Position numbers and translations under genes: made by a program. Below, piece by piece: positions 9,089-23,776 of a stretch of DNA of 64,000 bases. Every line of letters starts with the position of its first letter. Position 1 is the first letter of the stretch. Under the pieces are notes generated by a model. That model did no database searches. It saw only the letters and a program-made list of their open reading frames with translations, and was not told the origin of the DNA. Origin of the DNA: Psychrosphaera aestuarii. Lineage in GTDB: Bacteria > Pseudomonadota > Gammaproteobacteria > Enterobacterales > Alteromonadaceae. The stretch spans positions 1,984,001 to 2,048,000 of the forward strand of contig NZ_CP072844.1 of NCBI RefSeq assembly GCF_017948405.1. Direction: 5' to 3'.

Positions 9089-11508
9089 AATTCGTGATTT
9101 ACTATATCAGCAATGTGTCGCAGCCGTTGCGCTGCAATACCATTTACAGAGTCTCTTGGATAACGTCCTCGTGACGACATCACACCAGCCTGCTTACCCG
9201 TCAATATCGTAATTGCATCATCAACATTTTCTACAGCATAAATAGAGAACGTCCCAGCGTTTACAGCGGATGTAACTGATTCATTTAACACTAAGTTTAT
9301 GCAATTTGTTTTAGGAATTATAACACCCTGCTTTCCTGTTAAGCCTCGTGCTTCACATAAGTTGAAGAAACCTTCAATTTTTTCATTCACACCACCAATT
9401 GACTGGACTTGACCATGTTGATTAATCGAACCTGTGATAGCAAGACCCTGATTTAATGGTATTTGTGTAATAGCTGAGAGTAAGGTACATACTTCACCTA
9501 AACTGGCACTATCGCCATCAATATGCCCATAACTTTGCTCTAGCGCTATGTTTGCTGAAAAAGACAAGGCAAAGCCTTGTGCGTATTTATTACCTAAATA
9601 TCCACTTAATAACATTACACCTTTTGAGTGAATTGCTTTCCCAAGTTCTACTTCCCTTTCAATATCAACAACGCCTGTTGATCCGGCATATACAGTTGCT
9701 GATATTCTTGCCGGTGTTCCAAATACTGTATCGCCTATTTCTAAAACCGTTAAACCGTTTAATTTACCAACCTGAAAACCATCAGTATCGATAAGAATTT
9801 GACCTTCTTGTATGTCTTCAAGGAAAGACTCACTAATTTGTCCAGATCGAACTTTTTTTGCTTCTAAGGCTTCAACAATATGCTGTTTGTCCAATATTAA
9901 CTCTTGCTGCAGAGCATCAGACGTTTTTGAAGTGAGCTGTTTACGGGCAAAAAACTGAGCCTCCCCAATTAACTCAAGTACATCTGCAAAGCGAGCAGAT
10001 AACTTGTGCTGATGTTCAGCTTGGCGAAAGCTAAAATGTAAAAGTTGTTCAATGGCTGAAGTATTTAGCGACATATTATGTTGTTTTGCAAAAACTTTAA
10101 CTTTTTGAATAAAACTGTATAGCGCCTTATCATTTAAAGCGATGTAATGCTCAAAGTCGGCAAGTACTCGAAACAACTCATTAAACTCATTGTCATACTC
10201 TTGCATTAAATAATAAAGTTCTCTACTACCCATTAATATTACTTTTATATCCAAGGGGATAGGTTGAGGATTTAAACTAGAGGCATTAACAATATTTGCC
10301 TCTCCAGCTGGCGACTCCATCTTTATTTCATGACTTTTTAACGCTAACTTTAGTGCTTCCCACACGGCGGGTTGGTGAATCAGTTTGTCCGCCTCGATTA
10401 GCAAATAACCACCATTGGCTTTGTGCAAAGCACCCGCTCTCACCATTTGATAGCTAGTATAGACAGAGCCTTGAACCGAGCTATATTCAATTTTGCCAAA
10501 CACATTTTGAAAAGTTGGGTTCGCTTCATAAATAATCGGCGCGCCATTATTTGGATCTTGTTTTGTAATGATGTTAGGGATTAGCTGTTCTTCGAGTACT
10601 TTTCTAACATCCACTTCATCACGATCTTTCTCTTGCTCCGCCTCGGCTTCTGACGATAGATACTCCTCGACAATTTCAATCACAGTATCCCGCATGTCAC
10701 GAACAAACTTAACAACACCAAGTTCTGCCGAATATTTGTGCTCTAGATCTTTTAAAATTGGGCGTAATGCATTTTCAATGGTTTGTTTAGTTAACGAACG
10801 CTGTGCTTCAAACATCTCCCGCTTCCATTGCGGTAATTCAAGTAAAGTCTCAGTAAGTACGTTCTCTAAGTCATCTATTATTTTATAAAAATGCTGTTTT
10901 TCGGACTCGTCAAGTTGACTAAACTCGGTATCACTTAACGGCTTTTCATTCACAACAGGAGCAAAACTAACGGTCCCTTTTTCTTCAAATAAAAGAACAT
11001 TTTTTGCTTGTGCATTTTGCTCGACCAAATCAATGGCCGTTTGATACTTTTGATTAAAGTGTTTGTCAATGTTACGCCATTTTCGCTGAAAGGATGGGTT
11101 ATCAAACGCTGCAGGGAACGTATCTAAAATATCATCAATTAAACTTTCAATATCAGTTTTCAGTTTTTTCCCATCACCTGCTGATAAGCGAATTACACTA
11201 GGTGAACGATTATCTTCAAAATTATTTACGTAGCACCACTCACTAGGTGTTTGTTTTTCTTTTGCAACGGTTTTTATATGGTCATTTATTAGAGTATGTC
11301 TGCCTGTAGCAGGCTCGCCCATCACGAATAAATTGTAGCCCTTCATCGACATATCTAAACCAAATTCCAACGCCTGTTTAGCACGTTCTTGCCCAATAAA
11401 ATTAACGTCAGCATTAATTTCAGATTGCACAATCTTTGATATTTTTTGAGTGTCAAACGTTGGTGACAGTGCATCAACAGAAAGGCGATATTGTTGGTTT
11501 TTGATCAT
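9079..11508 (-). CDS. Lon-like ATP-dependent protease (YcbZ/LonB-type, long form)
   Basis: An 809-residue cytoplasmic protease-ATPase homologue. The N-terminal AAA region has a P-loop-like GEPATGRHT at residues 64-72, with Arg where classical Walker A has Lys. A large inserted helical region (about 100-330) and a sensor/lid region follow. The C-terminal Lon protease domain keeps the catalytic dyad: Ser667 in GDSAS and Lys710 in GGVNEKIEGF, 43 residues apart as in E. coli Lon. It also contains GSINQHGQVQSIGGVNEK. E. coli YcbZ is shorter (about 586 residues); forms of about 800 residues are usual in Pseudomonas and Shewanella relatives. Substrates are unknown. It is transcribed alone, divergent from leuS. 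Confidence 0.88.
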   Translation of the reverse strand: MIKNQQYRLSVDALSPTFDTQKISKIVQSEINADVNFIGQERAKQALEFGLDMSMKGYNLFVMGEPATGRHTLINDHIKTVAKEKQTPSEWCYVNNFEDNRSPSVIRLSAGDGKKLKTDIESLIDDILDTFPAAFDNPSFQRKWRNIDKHFNQKYQTAIDLVEQNAQAKNVLLFEEKGTVSFAPVVNEKPLSDTEFSQLDESEKQHFYKIIDDLENVLTETLLELPQWKREMFEAQRSLTKQTIENALRPILKDLEHKYSAELGVVKFVRDMRDTVIEIVEEYLSSEAEAEQEKDRDEVDVRKVLEEQLIPNIITKQDPNNGAPIIYEANPTFQNVFGKIEYSSVQGSVYTSYQMVRAGALHKANGGYLLIEADKLIHQPAVWEALKLALKSHEIKMESPAGEANIVNASSLNPQPIPLDIKVILMGSRELYYLMQEYDNEFNELFRVLADFEHYIALNDKALYSFIQKVKVFAKQHNMSLNTSAIEQLLHFSFRQAEHQHKLSARFADVLELIGEAQFFARKQLTSKTSDALQQELILDKQHIVEALEAKKVRSGQISESFLEDIQEGQILIDTDGFQVGKLNGLTVLEIGDTVFGTPARISATVYAGSTGVVDIEREVELGKAIHSKGVMLLSGYLGNKYAQGFALSFSANIALEQSYGHIDGDSASLGEVCTLLSAITQIPLNQGLAITGSINQHGQVQSIGGVNEKIEGFFNLCEARGLTGKQGVIIPKTNCINLVLNESVTSAVNAGTFSIYAVENVDDAITILTGKQAGVMSSRGRYPRDSVNGIAAQRLRHIADIVNHEFGE

Positions 11509-14369
<2,861 letters not shown>

Positions 14370-14400
14370 TCAAAATATTTACTTTTAGTAACATAACAAT

Positions 14401-14440
14401 GGCTTGGTGGAATCTGCTGCATAAACAGCAACACCAAGCC
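14401..14440 (+). terminator. Hairpin between leuS and lptE
   Basis: A 9-bp perfect stem (GGCTTGGTG / CACCAAGCC) with a 22-base loop that can itself pair (GCTG / CAGC) lies between the two genes. It is followed by the T-rich TCTTTATT. It may act as a partial terminator that lowers expression of lptE-holA-nadD relative to leuS. Confidence 0.6.
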
Positions 14441-14460
14441 TCTTTATTAACTGGACTAAT

Positions 14461-14943
14461 ATGAAACTCAAGCTTTTTGTTACCGTACTTTTAATCACTC
14501 TAGTAGCATCTTGTGGCTTTAAATTAAAAGGTCAGTACTATTTACCAGACTCATTAAAGTCGATTTATGTAAGCTCGGAAAAACGCTTTAGTCCATTGCG
14601 TACGCAGGTAATAAAACGCCTGACACAAAACCAAGTCACCATTTTGCAAAACTTTGATAAAACTAAAGCAGAGCTAAAGATTCTTCCAGAATCATTTCAG
14701 CGTCGTACGTTGTCTCTTTTCCCCAACGGTCAAGTTGCGGAATACGAACTAATATACATAGCCAATTATCAAGTTACCCTTCCAAATCAACAGCCAAAGT
14801 CTTTTAGTGTTGAATTAAGTCGAGAATTTCAAGATGATCCAAATAACGCGTTAGCTAAAGAAAGAGAGCGTGCACTGATATTGTCAGAGCTAAGAGTCAT
14901 CGCGAGCGATCGACTAATGGCTCAACTAATAATGATCAAATAG
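14461..14943 (+). CDS. lptE: LPS-assembly lipoprotein LptE
   Basis: LptE is the outer-membrane lipoprotein that plugs the LptD barrel in the machine that inserts lipopolysaccharide into the outer leaflet. The 160-residue protein has a lipoprotein signal peptide with lipobox VASC (Cys about residue 18), followed by GFKLKGQYYLPDSLKSIYV, the typical LptE beginning, and the family's C-terminal DRLMAQL helix. It lies downstream of leuS and 8 bases before holA, as in other gammaproteobacteria. Confidence 0.92.
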   Translation: MKLKLFVTVLLITLVASCGFKLKGQYYLPDSLKSIYVSSEKRFSPLRTQVIKRLTQNQVTILQNFDKTKAELKILPESFQRRTLSLFPNGQVAEYELIYIANYQVTLPNQQPKSFSVELSREFQDDPNNALAKERERALILSELRVIASDRLMAQLIMIK

Positions 14944-14951
14944 GCCTACTT

Positions 14952-16004
14952 TTGAAGATTTATGCCAACCAACTTCCAGCTGAATTAAACAAAGGCTTAG
15001 CGAATTGCTATCTAATTTTTGGAGATGAGCCTTTTCAGGTTAACGAAGCACGTGACTTAATTAAATCTAAAGCCAAACAGCAAGGTATTGATGAATTCAT
15101 TCGGCTCTCGGACGATGAACAATTTGACTGGGAAGATCTACAACAACATTGCCAAGCAATGTCGCTGTTCTCATCAACAAAATTGATCGAGTTAGAGTTG
15201 TCATCAAATAAAATAGGTAAAGTCGGCTCAGACACGTTAAAGCAAATTGCGTCTACACTAACTAGTGACACAGTTCTGGTCATTTTTGGCGGTAAACTGG
15301 AAGCGGCACAAACTAAATCAGCGTGGTTTAAAGCAGTATCTCAAAATGGCGTGTTTATACCTATTTATGAAATTGATGGACCCCACTTGCAGCGCTGGCT
15401 TAAACAGCAATTACTAAATAGAAACCTCAATTTAACGCCTGATGCGCAAGCATTTCTTATTAGCTTTACTTCAGGAAACTTATTAGCCTGTGCACAAGAG
15501 CTCGATAAACTTAAATTATCACACCCAAACTCGCCGACTTTAACGCTAGAACTGATACAGGGGCAAGTCGCGGATCAATCAAGGTATACCGTTTTTCAAC
15601 TGACCGATGCATTATGGGAAAACAAGCCGGATCGATGTCTATCAATTTTAGGCCGATTAAAACTTGAGGAGTTTGAGCCGAATATCATTTTATGGTCATT
15701 AAACAAAGATATTAGCTTAATTTTATTACTGCAAAATGCGCTTAAATTTAACGAAAGTACGTCTGCTATTTTTGACAGTCATCGTGTTTGGAAAAACAAG
15801 CAGGCTTTATATACACGAGTTGCGCAGTCAATAAACCCAGAACTTCTTAAGCAAGCTATGAAACAATTATCAGAGTTAGACCAAGCATTGAAGTTTCACA
15901 CTGTAGACTGTCCGTACACGCTGTTTGCCCATATTTGCTTACTTGTAAGCGGTTACCAAGAGTTAGCAACTTTTCCTTTGCCTTTTGAAATAAACATAGC
16001 CTAA
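14952..16004 (+). CDS. holA: DNA polymerase III subunit delta
   Basis: HolA is the wrench subunit of the clamp loader that opens the beta clamp. The 350-residue protein begins MKIYANQLPAELNKGLANCYLIFGDEPFQVNEARD (given here in family terms: the YLIFGDEP segment at residues 20-27 is diagnostic) and has the AAA+-like fold without a functional P-loop, as is normal for delta. The start is TTG at 14952, chosen because it gives the family N-terminus and no in-frame ATG lies nearby; a rare start and weak ribosome site could keep its level low. Confidence 0.92.
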   Translation: MKIYANQLPAELNKGLANCYLIFGDEPFQVNEARDLIKSKAKQQGIDEFIRLSDDEQFDWEDLQQHCQAMSLFSSTKLIELELSSNKIGKVGSDTLKQIASTLTSDTVLVIFGGKLEAAQTKSAWFKAVSQNGVFIPIYEIDGPHLQRWLKQQLLNRNLNLTPDAQAFLISFTSGNLLACAQELDKLKLSHPNSPTLTLELIQGQVADQSRYTVFQLTDALWENKPDRCLSILGRLKLEEFEPNIILWSLNKDISLILLLQNALKFNESTSAIFDSHRVWKNKQALYTRVAQSINPELLKQAMKQLSELDQALKFHTVDCPYTLFAHICLLVSGYQELATFPLPFEINIA

Positions 16005-16014
16005 GTAGCTTTAA

Positions 16015-16650
16015 ATGAATAACAAACCTCTCGTTGTTTTATATGGCGGCACATTCAATCCAATACATTTTGGCCATTTGAAACCTGTTGCAAGTCTTTC
16101 TAAATTTTTTGATATCAAAGAGCTAATTTATATCCCTTGTCATATTCCACCGCACAAAGATAAACCGGCTTTGTCTGCTTTTCATCGACTAGAGATGACT
16201 AAATTAGCAGTACGAGAATTTAGTTTTGCGTTTTCTACTGGAGTGAGTGATTACGAATTAAATCGTTCAGAAGCTTCTTATTCGTTGACTACAATAGACT
16301 ACTTTATTGATAAATACGTACACGAAGAGTTAGCTTTTTTAGTCGGGCTTGATTCATTATTGAATTTTACTAGCTGGTTTAAGTGGCAAGAAATTTTAAA
16401 GAAAGTACACCTTATCGTAATGACACGACCAGGCTACCAAATTGAAACGGCTTCATTAGCGCCAGAACTTCAAGGACAGCTAGGCAAACGTATACATCTT
16501 GTCGAAACCGACAATGTCGATATATCTTCAACAGAAATTAGAAAAAGCTTTAGTACAAAACTAAATGATTTTAGTGCATCCCCTGAACTAAATGACCTAC
16601 TTCCTAGTTCAATTATTGAGTATATAAAAAAGCATGAATTGTGTTTTTAA
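16015..16650 (+). CDS. nadD: Nicotinate-nucleotide adenylyltransferase
   Basis: NadD adenylates nicotinate mononucleotide to deamido-NAD in NAD synthesis. The 211-residue protein shows the nucleotidyltransferase signature GGTFNPIHFGHL at about residues 11-22, IPCHIPPHK, GLDSLLNFTSW and the ISSTEIR motif near the C-terminus. It closes the leuS-lptE-holA-nadD cluster. The rsfS-rlmH genes that often follow nadD are not present here; the next gene is on the other strand. Confidence 0.95.
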   Translation: MNNKPLVVLYGGTFNPIHFGHLKPVASLSKFFDIKELIYIPCHIPPHKDKPALSAFHRLEMTKLAVREFSFAFSTGVSDYELNRSEASYSLTTIDYFIDKYVHEELAFLVGLDSLLNFTSWFKWQEILKKVHLIVMTRPGYQIETASLAPELQGQLGKRIHLVETDNVDISSTEIRKSFSTKLNDFSASPELNDLLPSSIIEYIKKHELCF

Positions 16651-16683
16651 TTCTAAATTGAGCTAATGACTATGATTGGCATA

Positions 16684-16977
16684 CTAAGACCAGTGGCTAA
16701 TCTGTTCTACCTTACCATTAACAATTTTAATCTCGCCCTTTTTTGACGTTAATCCATCCGCACTGTAATTAAGATCAAAAGTCATCACGACTTTCAAGCC
16801 TTTGGAAAATGATATATTCCAATCGGCCATAGCAATCGATAACAATTGTAAATGATGCGTTTTACAATACTGAGAACCCGCTAAACGAGCGCGCTCTGCC
16901 ACTTTACGGCTCTGCCAAAACAAAGCAAAAATACCACCTACAAACATCAATAACCAAACAGTCTGTAAATCAAACAC
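16684..16977 (-). CDS. DUF3301-type small membrane protein
   Basis: A 97-residue protein with one N-terminal transmembrane helix (about residues 7-22) followed by a basic-charged segment SRKVAERARLAGSQYCKTHHLQLLS, which resembles the DUF3301 family of gammaproteobacteria. The C-terminal half is beta-like and ends near QISHWS. No function is known. It is monocistronic, just downstream of serS on the same strand but separated from it by a terminator. Confidence 0.7.
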   Translation of the reverse strand: MFDLQTVWLLMFVGGIFALFWQSRKVAERARLAGSQYCKTHHLQLLSIAMADWNISFSKGLKVVMTFDLNYSADGLTSKKGEIKIVNGKVEQISHWS

Positions 16978-16990
16978 AGCCTACCTCCAA

Positions 16991-17018
16991 TAAAAAAGCG
17001 CGGATAAATTATCCACGC
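16991..17018 (-). terminator. serS operon terminator
   Basis: On the minus strand a 9-bp stem (GCGTGGATA / TATCCGCGC, one G-U) with a 3-base loop is followed by TTTTTTA. It lies 42 bases beyond the serS stop and ends the ftsK-lolA-rarA-crcB-serS transcript. Confidence 0.85.
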
Positions 17019-17059
17019 CTAATACTCTTTATCAAAAATACGGATTTAATCCTAATTGA

Positions 17060-18376
<1,317 letters not shown>

Positions 18377-18415
18377 TTAATTTTACCTATATAAATTTCT
18401 AATATTTAAATTTGG

Positions 18416-18790
18416 TTATTTTGATGACACTAACTGCATGCCTAAGTAGGCTGCAGCAATACATATAAATACATTAAGCACTATATTTAATAGTGCTTTT
18501 TGCCAGAACCCTTGCTGTAACAGCAATAATGAGTCTAACGAAAAAGTTGAGAATGTTGTAAACGCTCCAAACAAACCAATACTTAAAAAAGAGCGCCAAG
18601 CAATATCAGAAACTATACCATGTTCTATTAGGCTAAATAAGAGTCCAAGAAAAAATGATCCGATAACATTTACAGTCAAAGTGCCATAAGGGAACCCCTT
18701 CCCCATCCAACTCATTACTAAACCGTTTATGCCATATCTCAATGAAGCGCCTATGGCGCCTCCTAAGGCTACAAATAAAACATTATGCAT
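18416..18790 (-). CDS. crcB: Fluoride exporter CrcB/Fluc
   Basis: Fluc channels are dimeric inner-membrane fluoride exporters. The 124-residue protein has four hydrophobic segments and the family signatures [15 protein letters not shown] near the N-terminus, [16 protein letters not shown] and [16 protein letters not shown]. It lies 4 bases after rarA and before serS, so it is probably co-transcribed. No fluoride riboswitch is visible in front of it; it seems to ride on the ftsK-lolA-rarA transcript. Confidence 0.93.
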   Translation of the reverse strand: MHNVLFVALGGAIGASLRYGINGLVMSWMGKGFPYGTLTVNVIGSFFLGLLFSLIEHGIVSDIAWRSFLSIGLFGAFTTFSTFSLDSLLLLQQGFWQKALLNIVLNVFICIAAAYLGMQLVSSK

Positions 18791-18794
18791 AAGA

Positions 18795-20156
18795 CTAATC
18801 TTGCTCCCTGCGATTTAATGACACATTATCAAGGGACTTCAAGTAAGCTAATTTTTCAGCAATCTTTTGTTCTAACCCTCGTGAGGTGGGTTTGTATAAT
18901 TCGACGTCCATTAACTCGTTCGGAAGATACGTTTCTCCGGCTGCATAGGCATTAGGTTCATCATGCGCATATCGATAATCAGAGCCTTTACCCATATTTT
19001 TCATTAGATCCGTTGGCGCGTTTACTAAATGATTTGGAACGGCTAAATCGCCGGTTTCTTTTGCCAATACTTTTGCCGCTTTAAAGGCGACATAAGTGGC
19101 ATTACTTTTAGCGGCTGTTGCCATAAAAATAGCAGCTTGCGCTATCGCTCGTTCACCTTCCGCTGGGCCTACTCTATGATATACATCCCACGCATTGAGT
19201 CCAATCTGTAAGGCTCTTGGGTCGGCATTGCCTATGTCTTCGGAAGCGATCGCTAAAAGTCGACGGGCGACGTAAAGCGGATCTCCGCCACCAGCTAAAA
19301 TTCGTGCATACCAATACAAGGCACCATCTGGGCTTGAGCCTCTTACTGATTTATGGAACGCACTTATTAAGTCATAAAAGTGGTCGCCCCCTTTATCAAA
19401 AGTCGCCATTTGATTGCCGGTTGCTTGCTCAATTATTTCTGCTGTAATAACGCCATCTTCTTCAACAAGATCTGCTGATATTTCCAAAAAATTTAATAGT
19501 CGACGTCCATCACCACTACACAAGTTAATGAGTAACTTTCTATTCTCCGGTGTGATGTGAAGATTAAATTGACCAAGCCCTAGTACTTTATCATTTAGTG
19601 CTCGGTCGATGAGCTGCTCTAAATCAGATGGTTCGATCTGCTTTAACACGTATACTCTTGCTCGAGAAAGAATCGCATTGTTCAGCTCAAATGAAGGGTT
19701 TTCGGTCGTCGCCCCGATAAAGGTAACCGTTCCATCTTCTATATATGGTAAAAACGCGTCTTGCTGACTTTTATTAAATCGATGCACTTCATCAACAAAA
19801 AGTACGGTTTTTTTGCCACTTTGTTGACGTCTATGCTCAGCACGCTCTATTGTTGTTCTAATATCTTTAACGCCAGCACTGATCGCTGATAACTTTTCTA
19901 CATCGGCGTTTGCGCTAGCTGCAATTATCTCTGCCAACGTCGTTTTACCGGTTCCTGGCGGTCCCCAAAGAATCATTGAATGGCAATGTCCAGCTTCTAT
20001 CATTCGCCAAAGCGCTTTGCCTTCCGATACTAAATGTTGTTGACCAACATACTCAGAGAGTTGTTTAGGACGAAGACGAGACGCCAAAGGGCTGTGACTA
20101 TTGCCAGTAATAGCACTTTGTTCCAGTTCAAACCCTAGTGAATTTTGCTCACTCAC
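18795..20156 (-). CDS. rarA: Replication-associated recombination protein A (AAA+ ATPase)
   Basis: RarA/MgsA is an AAA+ ATPase related to clamp-loader subunits that acts at stalled forks and binds SSB. The 453-residue protein has [16 protein letters not shown], Walker [10 protein letters not shown] (about residue 55), Walker [19 protein letters not shown], sensor 1 [10 protein letters not shown] and the C-terminal tetramerisation region [18 protein letters not shown]. The start is GTG at 20156 with AGGAG six bases upstream. It is co-directional with lolA and crcB. Confidence 0.95.
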   Translation of the reverse strand: MSEQNSLGFELEQSAITGNSHSPLASRLRPKQLSEYVGQQHLVSEGKALWRMIEAGHCHSMILWGPPGTGKTTLAEIIAASANADVEKLSAISAGVKDIRTTIERAEHRRQQSGKKTVLFVDEVHRFNKSQQDAFLPYIEDGTVTFIGATTENPSFELNNAILSRARVYVLKQIEPSDLEQLIDRALNDKVLGLGQFNLHITPENRKLLINLCSGDGRRLLNFLEISADLVEEDGVITAEIIEQATGNQMATFDKGGDHFYDLISAFHKSVRGSSPDGALYWYARILAGGGDPLYVARRLLAIASEDIGNADPRALQIGLNAWDVYHRVGPAEGERAIAQAAIFMATAAKSNATYVAFKAAKVLAKETGDLAVPNHLVNAPTDLMKNMGKGSDYRYAHDEPNAYAAGETYLPNELMDVELYKPTSRGLEQKIAEKLAYLKSLDNVSLNRREQD

Positions 20157-20190
20157 CTTATGCTCCTGCCTCGCATTTTTGCATCACGTA

Positions 20191-20898
20191 TCAATATGAC
20201 ACATTGCCATCTATCGTCGGAAGAGATTGTCGCTGGTCGTCTATATCAACACCTGAAGGTATCTCAAACTCAAACATATCTTTGTTAGGCTCAAATTTAC
20301 TCTGCTCACTAAGCGTATATTCGCTCACTTGTTGACTACGACTAGTAATAATTATTTTTTGTAACTGTTGTTGGTCTAAAACTAACTTTAACTTTACCAC
20401 TTGCGCTTGTGATTCATCTTTAGGAGTAACAATGTAATCAGTGCCCTGTTTTACTATATTAAACGTATTCCAAATTGATAAATCTTTAGAGACAAGAAGC
20501 GCAAATGGAGTTTGTGTTACGGCTTGTTTGACATCAAAAATACTTACCTGCTCTACAAAAGGATTAAACCACCAAACATAAGTGCCGTTAGAAATCAGTA
20601 ATTCTTCTTCAGGCGCTGTTACTTCCCAAATAAATTTACCGGGTTGTTTAAAAACCAATCTACCATTCGCCTCATGGATGATATTGCCGTCAATATCGCG
20701 TACAACTTGAACAAAGTTCGATTTATAGCCATCAAAGAAATTTAGCCTCTGTTGCAATTCTGTTGAAGCATCTGACGACGCAGAGGCGGACTGCTGCTTA
20801 GCTTCGGTACTCTGTGTTGTATCATTTGCAATGTTAATCGCAAAACTATTGTAGCTCGATAATGCAATCATTATCGATAAAGCATAATGTTTAATCAT
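20191..20898 (-). CDS. lolA: Outer-membrane lipoprotein carrier LolA
   Basis: LolA ferries lipoproteins from LolCDE across the periplasm to LolB. The 235-residue protein has an N-terminal signal peptide ([20 protein letters not shown]), a short Ser/Ala/Gln-rich linker, then the beta-rich Lol fold with [37 protein letters not shown] segments around residues 60-95, and the conserved [19 protein letters not shown] (about 100-118). Its start overlaps the ftsK stop by 8 bases, so the genes are coupled, as in E. coli. Confidence 0.94.
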   Translation of the reverse strand: MIKHYALSIMIALSSYNSFAINIANDTTQSTEAKQQSASASSDASTELQQRLNFFDGYKSNFVQVVRDIDGNIIHEANGRLVFKQPGKFIWEVTAPEEELLISNGTYVWWFNPFVEQVSIFDVKQAVTQTPFALLVSKDLSIWNTFNIVKQGTDYIVTPKDESQAQVVKLKLVLDQQQLQKIIITSRSQQVSEYTLSEQSKFEPNKDMFEFEIPSGVDIDDQRQSLPTIDGNVSY

Positions 20899-23653
20899 TT
20901 ATAAAATCCTGTTGGTCTTCACCTCTCACTGGCGGTGGTGCTAACACTTCTCGAGTACCATTATTGGCCGCTCGGCTAACAATGCCCATCGCTTCCATTT
21001 GCTCTACAATTCTCGCAGAGCGGTTATAACCAATTCTTAATTTTCGCTGAATACTTGAAATAGATACCTTTCTTGTCTCTGTGACAAATGCTACCGCTTC
21101 ATCGAATACTGGATCCGCTTCTTCTCCGTCAGCCATTTCAGCAGCCTCTCCCGGAAGCATATTCTCTTCGGTCATTTCGCCTTCAAGTATCTCTTTAATA
21201 TAATTAGGTTTTGCTTTTGATTTCCAATCATTTACCACTGCATGAACCTCGTGATCATCCACAAATGCACCATGCACACGAGTTGGAACGCCAGAACCTG
21301 GCGGTAAATAAAGCATATCACCCATACCCAATAAGTTTTCCGCGCCTTGTTGGTCTAGAATCGTTCTTGAGTCAATTTTCGACGATACTTGAAACGCCAT
21401 TCTTGTTGGAATATTTGCTTTTATTAAGCCCGTTATTACATCAACCGAAGGCCGCTGTGTCGCTAGTACAAGATGAATACCAGCAGCACGAGCTTTTTGG
21501 GCAATTCGTGCTATTAGCTCTTCTACCTTTTTGCCAACAATCATCATCATGTCAGCAAACTCATCAATGACTACAACAATAGCCGGTAGTCTATCCAACT
21601 CTGGTGGCATCTCTAGCATGTTGTCGGTACTACGCCACAAAGGATCTCTAATTGGCTTGCCTTCGGCTCTTGCTTGTTCAATTTTTGCGTTGTAACCCTT
21701 AAGGTTCCTTACCCCTAATGATGACATCAATTTATAACGTCTTTCCATTTCGCCAACACACCATCGTAATGCATTCGCCGCTTCCTTCATGTCGGTGACC
21801 ACTTCAGATAATAAATGTGGGATTCCCTCGTAGACAGAAAGTTCCAACATCTTTGGATCTATCATGATTAAACGAACTTCTTCTGGCGTTGATTTATACA
21901 ACAAACTTAAAATCATTGTATTGACGCCAACCGACTTACCGGAACCTGTCGTACCCGCAACTAACAGGTGCGGCATTTTAGCCAAATCTACAACAACTGC
22001 TTTGCCACCAATATCTTTGCCTAACACCATAGTTAGCGGGGAAGCCGCTTTGTCAAACACATCACTGCTCATTACTTCAGATAATCGAACAATCTGACGA
22101 TGTTTATTTGGGATCTCCAAACCTATATATGACTTGCCCGGTATTACTTCAACCACCCGTACACTCATTGCTGAGAGTGAGCGTGCTAAGTCTTTTGATA
22201 GACCAGAAATTTTACTAACTTTTATGCCAGGCGCTAAGTCCAGCTCAAAGCGAGTGATAACTGGTCCCGGGTAAACACCGACAACTTCAGCTTGAATATT
22301 AAAATCAAGAAGCTTCGACTCTACGAGTCTAGATACTGCCTCAAGTTCTTCCGGTGATACTGGGTTTTCTACTTTATCTGGGCGATCTAAAAGTTCTAAT
22401 GACGGTAACGTAATCGGCGGTTTTTCTTGCTTTAACTCTGGAACAACAATATGTGTTGCCTTCGCGTCTGCATTTGTATCGCGCCCTGCCCCATCAGCAG
22501 ATGTTTGCAATCCTTCTAACGCGCCAAGTATATCGTCATCTGATAAGTCATCATCAATCGAACTGTAACTCATTGGCGTATCAATACCTTCAATATCATC
22601 ATCTTGATATTCATTTGAGTGAACAGGCTCGTCACCATACTCAAAAGGCATGTCGTCATCTAAAGATAAATCTCGTTTAGATGTTTTCGATTCCTCTACC
22701 GTTCTTTTGGGCTTATCGAATACTTTCTTGAGCATGTTCGGAATATTGCTTGAACTACTGGATAACGTAGATTCTGGAACCGACTCTTTAGTGGTTTCTT
22801 TATCCACTGCGGTATTTTGTTTCGGCATTGATTCTGTTGATTGCGTCTGGTTGTGATCTTTTAAATCTACATCATTGGCACTGTCCGACTTGTCATCTAC
22901 GCTTGAAAAGAAGTTAGCAAGTATTGAGTCGTCTCTTTGTTTGTCGTTATCAACGGGAGACTGATTACTTTCCAGAAGTTCAGGCTCTGATATATCAATT
23001 GGATTAGAAGTCGCTACGTGTTTTTTTGTTGATTCTGCGTCAAGGCCTAATATAGAACGGCCGACCAAATACAATTGTATTCCACCAAGCCATGTGTACT
23101 TTCCTAACGTATCAACAACTTGCAGCCAAGATATTCCTGTCATTAAGGTAAAACCAATCATAACGGCTACCAAAAACAATAAGGTTGAGCCAGTAAAACC
23201 TAATAACGGAGACAGTAAATAGGAAATAACATCGCCAATTATACCGCCTGATGAATAATAATAGACATCATCAAAGTTCATACTGCAAATAGCTGAGAAA
23301 CCAACGATGAATAACACAAAACCAATGAGTCTTAATCCTAAGGCTAAGTAATCAACTTCGACAAGATCGTGAAACTTTCGGAAAAACAACCAGCCAATTA
23401 CTGATAGTATGACCGGTATAAAAAACGCTAACCACCCGAAGGTAAATAAGAGAATATCTGACAACCATGCACCAAACGCTCCACCAGCATTTTTGATAAA
23501 TTCGTAATTACCCGTTTTTGTCCAGCTAGGGTCTGCGGGATCGTATGAGAAAAGAGTAATTAAAATGTAAATGGAGATCGCCCCCATTATAATGAGACCA
23601 ACCTCTAAAAGGCGCTGAAATCCATTTAAAAAAGACGGTTGTTGATCAGTCAA
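20891..23653 (-). CDS. ftsK: DNA translocase FtsK
   Basis: FtsK is the septal DNA pump that clears the chromosome terminus and activates XerCD. The 920-residue protein has four or five transmembrane helices in the first 200 residues, a charged, Ser/Asp-rich linker (about 215-420), then the RecA-like motor with Walker A GTTGSGKS (about 570), Walker [14 protein letters not shown], and [23 protein letters not shown]. The C-terminal gamma domain ([27 protein letters not shown] region) that reads KOPS sites is present. It is shorter than E. coli FtsK (about 1,329) because of a shorter linker. Confidence 0.96.
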   Translation of the reverse strand: MTDQQPSFLNGFQRLLEVGLIIMGAISIYILITLFSYDPADPSWTKTGNYEFIKNAGGAFGAWLSDILLFTFGWLAFFIPVILSVIGWLFFRKFHDLVEVDYLALGLRLIGFVLFIVGFSAICSMNFDDVYYYSSGGIIGDVISYLLSPLLGFTGSTLLFLVAVMIGFTLMTGISWLQVVDTLGKYTWLGGIQLYLVGRSILGLDAESTKKHVATSNPIDISEPELLESNQSPVDNDKQRDDSILANFFSSVDDKSDSANDVDLKDHNQTQSTESMPKQNTAVDKETTKESVPESTLSSSSSNIPNMLKKVFDKPKRTVEESKTSKRDLSLDDDMPFEYGDEPVHSNEYQDDDIEGIDTPMSYSSIDDDLSDDDILGALEGLQTSADGAGRDTNADAKATHIVVPELKQEKPPITLPSLELLDRPDKVENPVSPEELEAVSRLVESKLLDFNIQAEVVGVYPGPVITRFELDLAPGIKVSKISGLSKDLARSLSAMSVRVVEVIPGKSYIGLEIPNKHRQIVRLSEVMSSDVFDKAASPLTMVLGKDIGGKAVVVDLAKMPHLLVAGTTGSGKSVGVNTMILSLLYKSTPEEVRLIMIDPKMLELSVYEGIPHLLSEVVTDMKEAANALRWCVGEMERRYKLMSSLGVRNLKGYNAKIEQARAEGKPIRDPLWRSTDNMLEMPPELDRLPAIVVVIDEFADMMMIVGKKVEELIARIAQKARAAGIHLVLATQRPSVDVITGLIKANIPTRMAFQVSSKIDSRTILDQQGAENLLGMGDMLYLPPGSGVPTRVHGAFVDDHEVHAVVNDWKSKAKPNYIKEILEGEMTEENMLPGEAAEMADGEEADPVFDEAVAFVTETRKVSISSIQRKLRIGYNRSARIVEQMEAMGIVSRAANNGTREVLAPPPVRGEDQQDFIND

Positions 23654-23776
23654 AATTTACATCTCCAGGCTCTTTGTTATTATTGAAAAGTGTTATCGGA
23701 CAGAGCTCGTCTAATCTACCAAAGAAATAACCTTTTTTCATCGCGTTTTTCGCTATTAACGTGTTATTTTTCTTGG

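Noticed and set aside
18791..18794. Fluoride riboswitch before crcB
   Set aside because: Only four bases separate crcB from rarA, so there is no room for an aptamer.
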